A DNA stretch of 64,000 nt from assembly GCA_945901845.1 (NCBI GenBank), contig CAMDLR010000005.1:21940-85939 (forward strand). The letters run 5' to 3'. Numbering within the stretch: position 1 is the stretch's first letter; every line of letters begins with the position of its first letter. Shown piece by piece: positions 63,876-64,000 of this stretch. Position numbers and translations under genes: made by a program. The DNA comes from Sediminibacterium ginsengisoli (lineage in GTDB: Bacteria > Bacteroidota > Bacteroidia > Chitinophagales > Chitinophagaceae). The notes below the pieces were generated by a model. The model was not told the DNA's origin. It was given only the letters and a program-made list of their open reading frames with translations, and made no database searches.

Positions 63876-64000
63876 TTACTTATCAGCGGCATACTTTCTT
63901 TTAAAACTATTCCAGGTATTGAGTGATTGCAAAAGTGCCGCCTGGGCATCTACTTTAATATTGTAACATTGCAATCCAAATATTCCATTATAGCCCTTAT
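63876..64000 (-). CDS. C-terminal end of a gene cut by the window edge
   Basis: An open minus-strand frame enters from the right edge and ends in a TAA at 63878-63876. It gives 40 residues, beginning KGYNGIFGLQCYN and ending SFKRKYAADK. The tail is helical and Lys-rich. The family cannot be told from this fragment. It lies about 155 bases upstream of the YHYH gene on the same strand; that spacer shows nothing recognisable. Confidence 0.6.
   Translation of the reverse strand, partial: KGYNGIFGLQCYNIKVDAQAALLQSLNTWNSFKRKYAADK

Overview
The window is chromosomal DNA from a Bacteroidetes bacterium, most likely of the Chitinophagaceae/Sphingobacteriia type. The evidence is the set of lineage-typical genes: a type IX secretion (T9SS) plug protein, a PorP/SprF protein, a type-B T9SS sorting domain, the lipoprotein form of TamA (TamL), a ParAB-DUF5683-DapB gene block, PorT-type and OmpP1/FadL-type barrels, and a carboxypeptidase-regulatory-domain TonB receptor. 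Promoters follow the Bacteroidetes -7 consensus TAnnTTTG instead of TATAAT. I see no transposon, prophage, CRISPR array or tRNA, and no gene-free gap longer than about 300 bases. The DNA is AT-rich throughout and most strongly so in the last 5 kb.

Region 1 (about 0-16 kb) is housekeeping plus envelope: dapD, a TsaC-like enzyme, a family 9 glycosyltransferase, cca, a pRiA4b ORF-3-like protein, miaA, an OmpP1/FadL barrel, a lipoprotein, proS, truB, TamL, a SpoU/TrmH methyltransferase, a LolC/E-like permease and the T9SS plug protein. Several neighbours are convergent with overlapping 3' ends. Region 2 (16-29 kb) has the small SRP RNA, a transaldolase-like aldolase, a YitT membrane protein, an oxidoreductase, aconitase, PspC, and the minus-strand operon parA-parB-DUF5683-dapB-kdsA, then a membrane metallophosphoesterase, a PorT-like barrel and MgtE.

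Region 3 (29-37.5 kb) has a SET protein, a DUF3472-FKBP fusion, and a histidine operon preceded by a complete attenuator that I could read from the sequence: promoter, a 16-codon leader peptide with five His codons, mutually exclusive hairpins and a terminator. The operon runs hisG-hisD-hisC and is then interrupted by a PQQ-type sugar dehydrogenase and a cytochrome c before a bifunctional hisB. Region 4 (37.5-52.5 kb) is a T9SS surface module: a PorP/SprF protein, a 3932-residue repeat protein with a type-B sorting domain, and an M23 endopeptidase with lysine-rich flanks, all on the minus strand.

Region 5 (52.8-64 kb) is accessory: a TonB receptor facing a PKD/Kelch lipoprotein, an exported isoaspartyl peptidase overlapping a DUF3445 (haem-dependent N-demethylase-like) gene, a very AT-rich series of secreted proteins (one with a von Willebrand A domain), a small membrane protein, a YHYH lipoprotein and a gene cut by the window end. 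The best candidates for something little described are the his attenuator with its interrupted operon, the promoter-on-start-codon architecture of several genes, the giant T9SS substrate, and the secreted vWA cluster.
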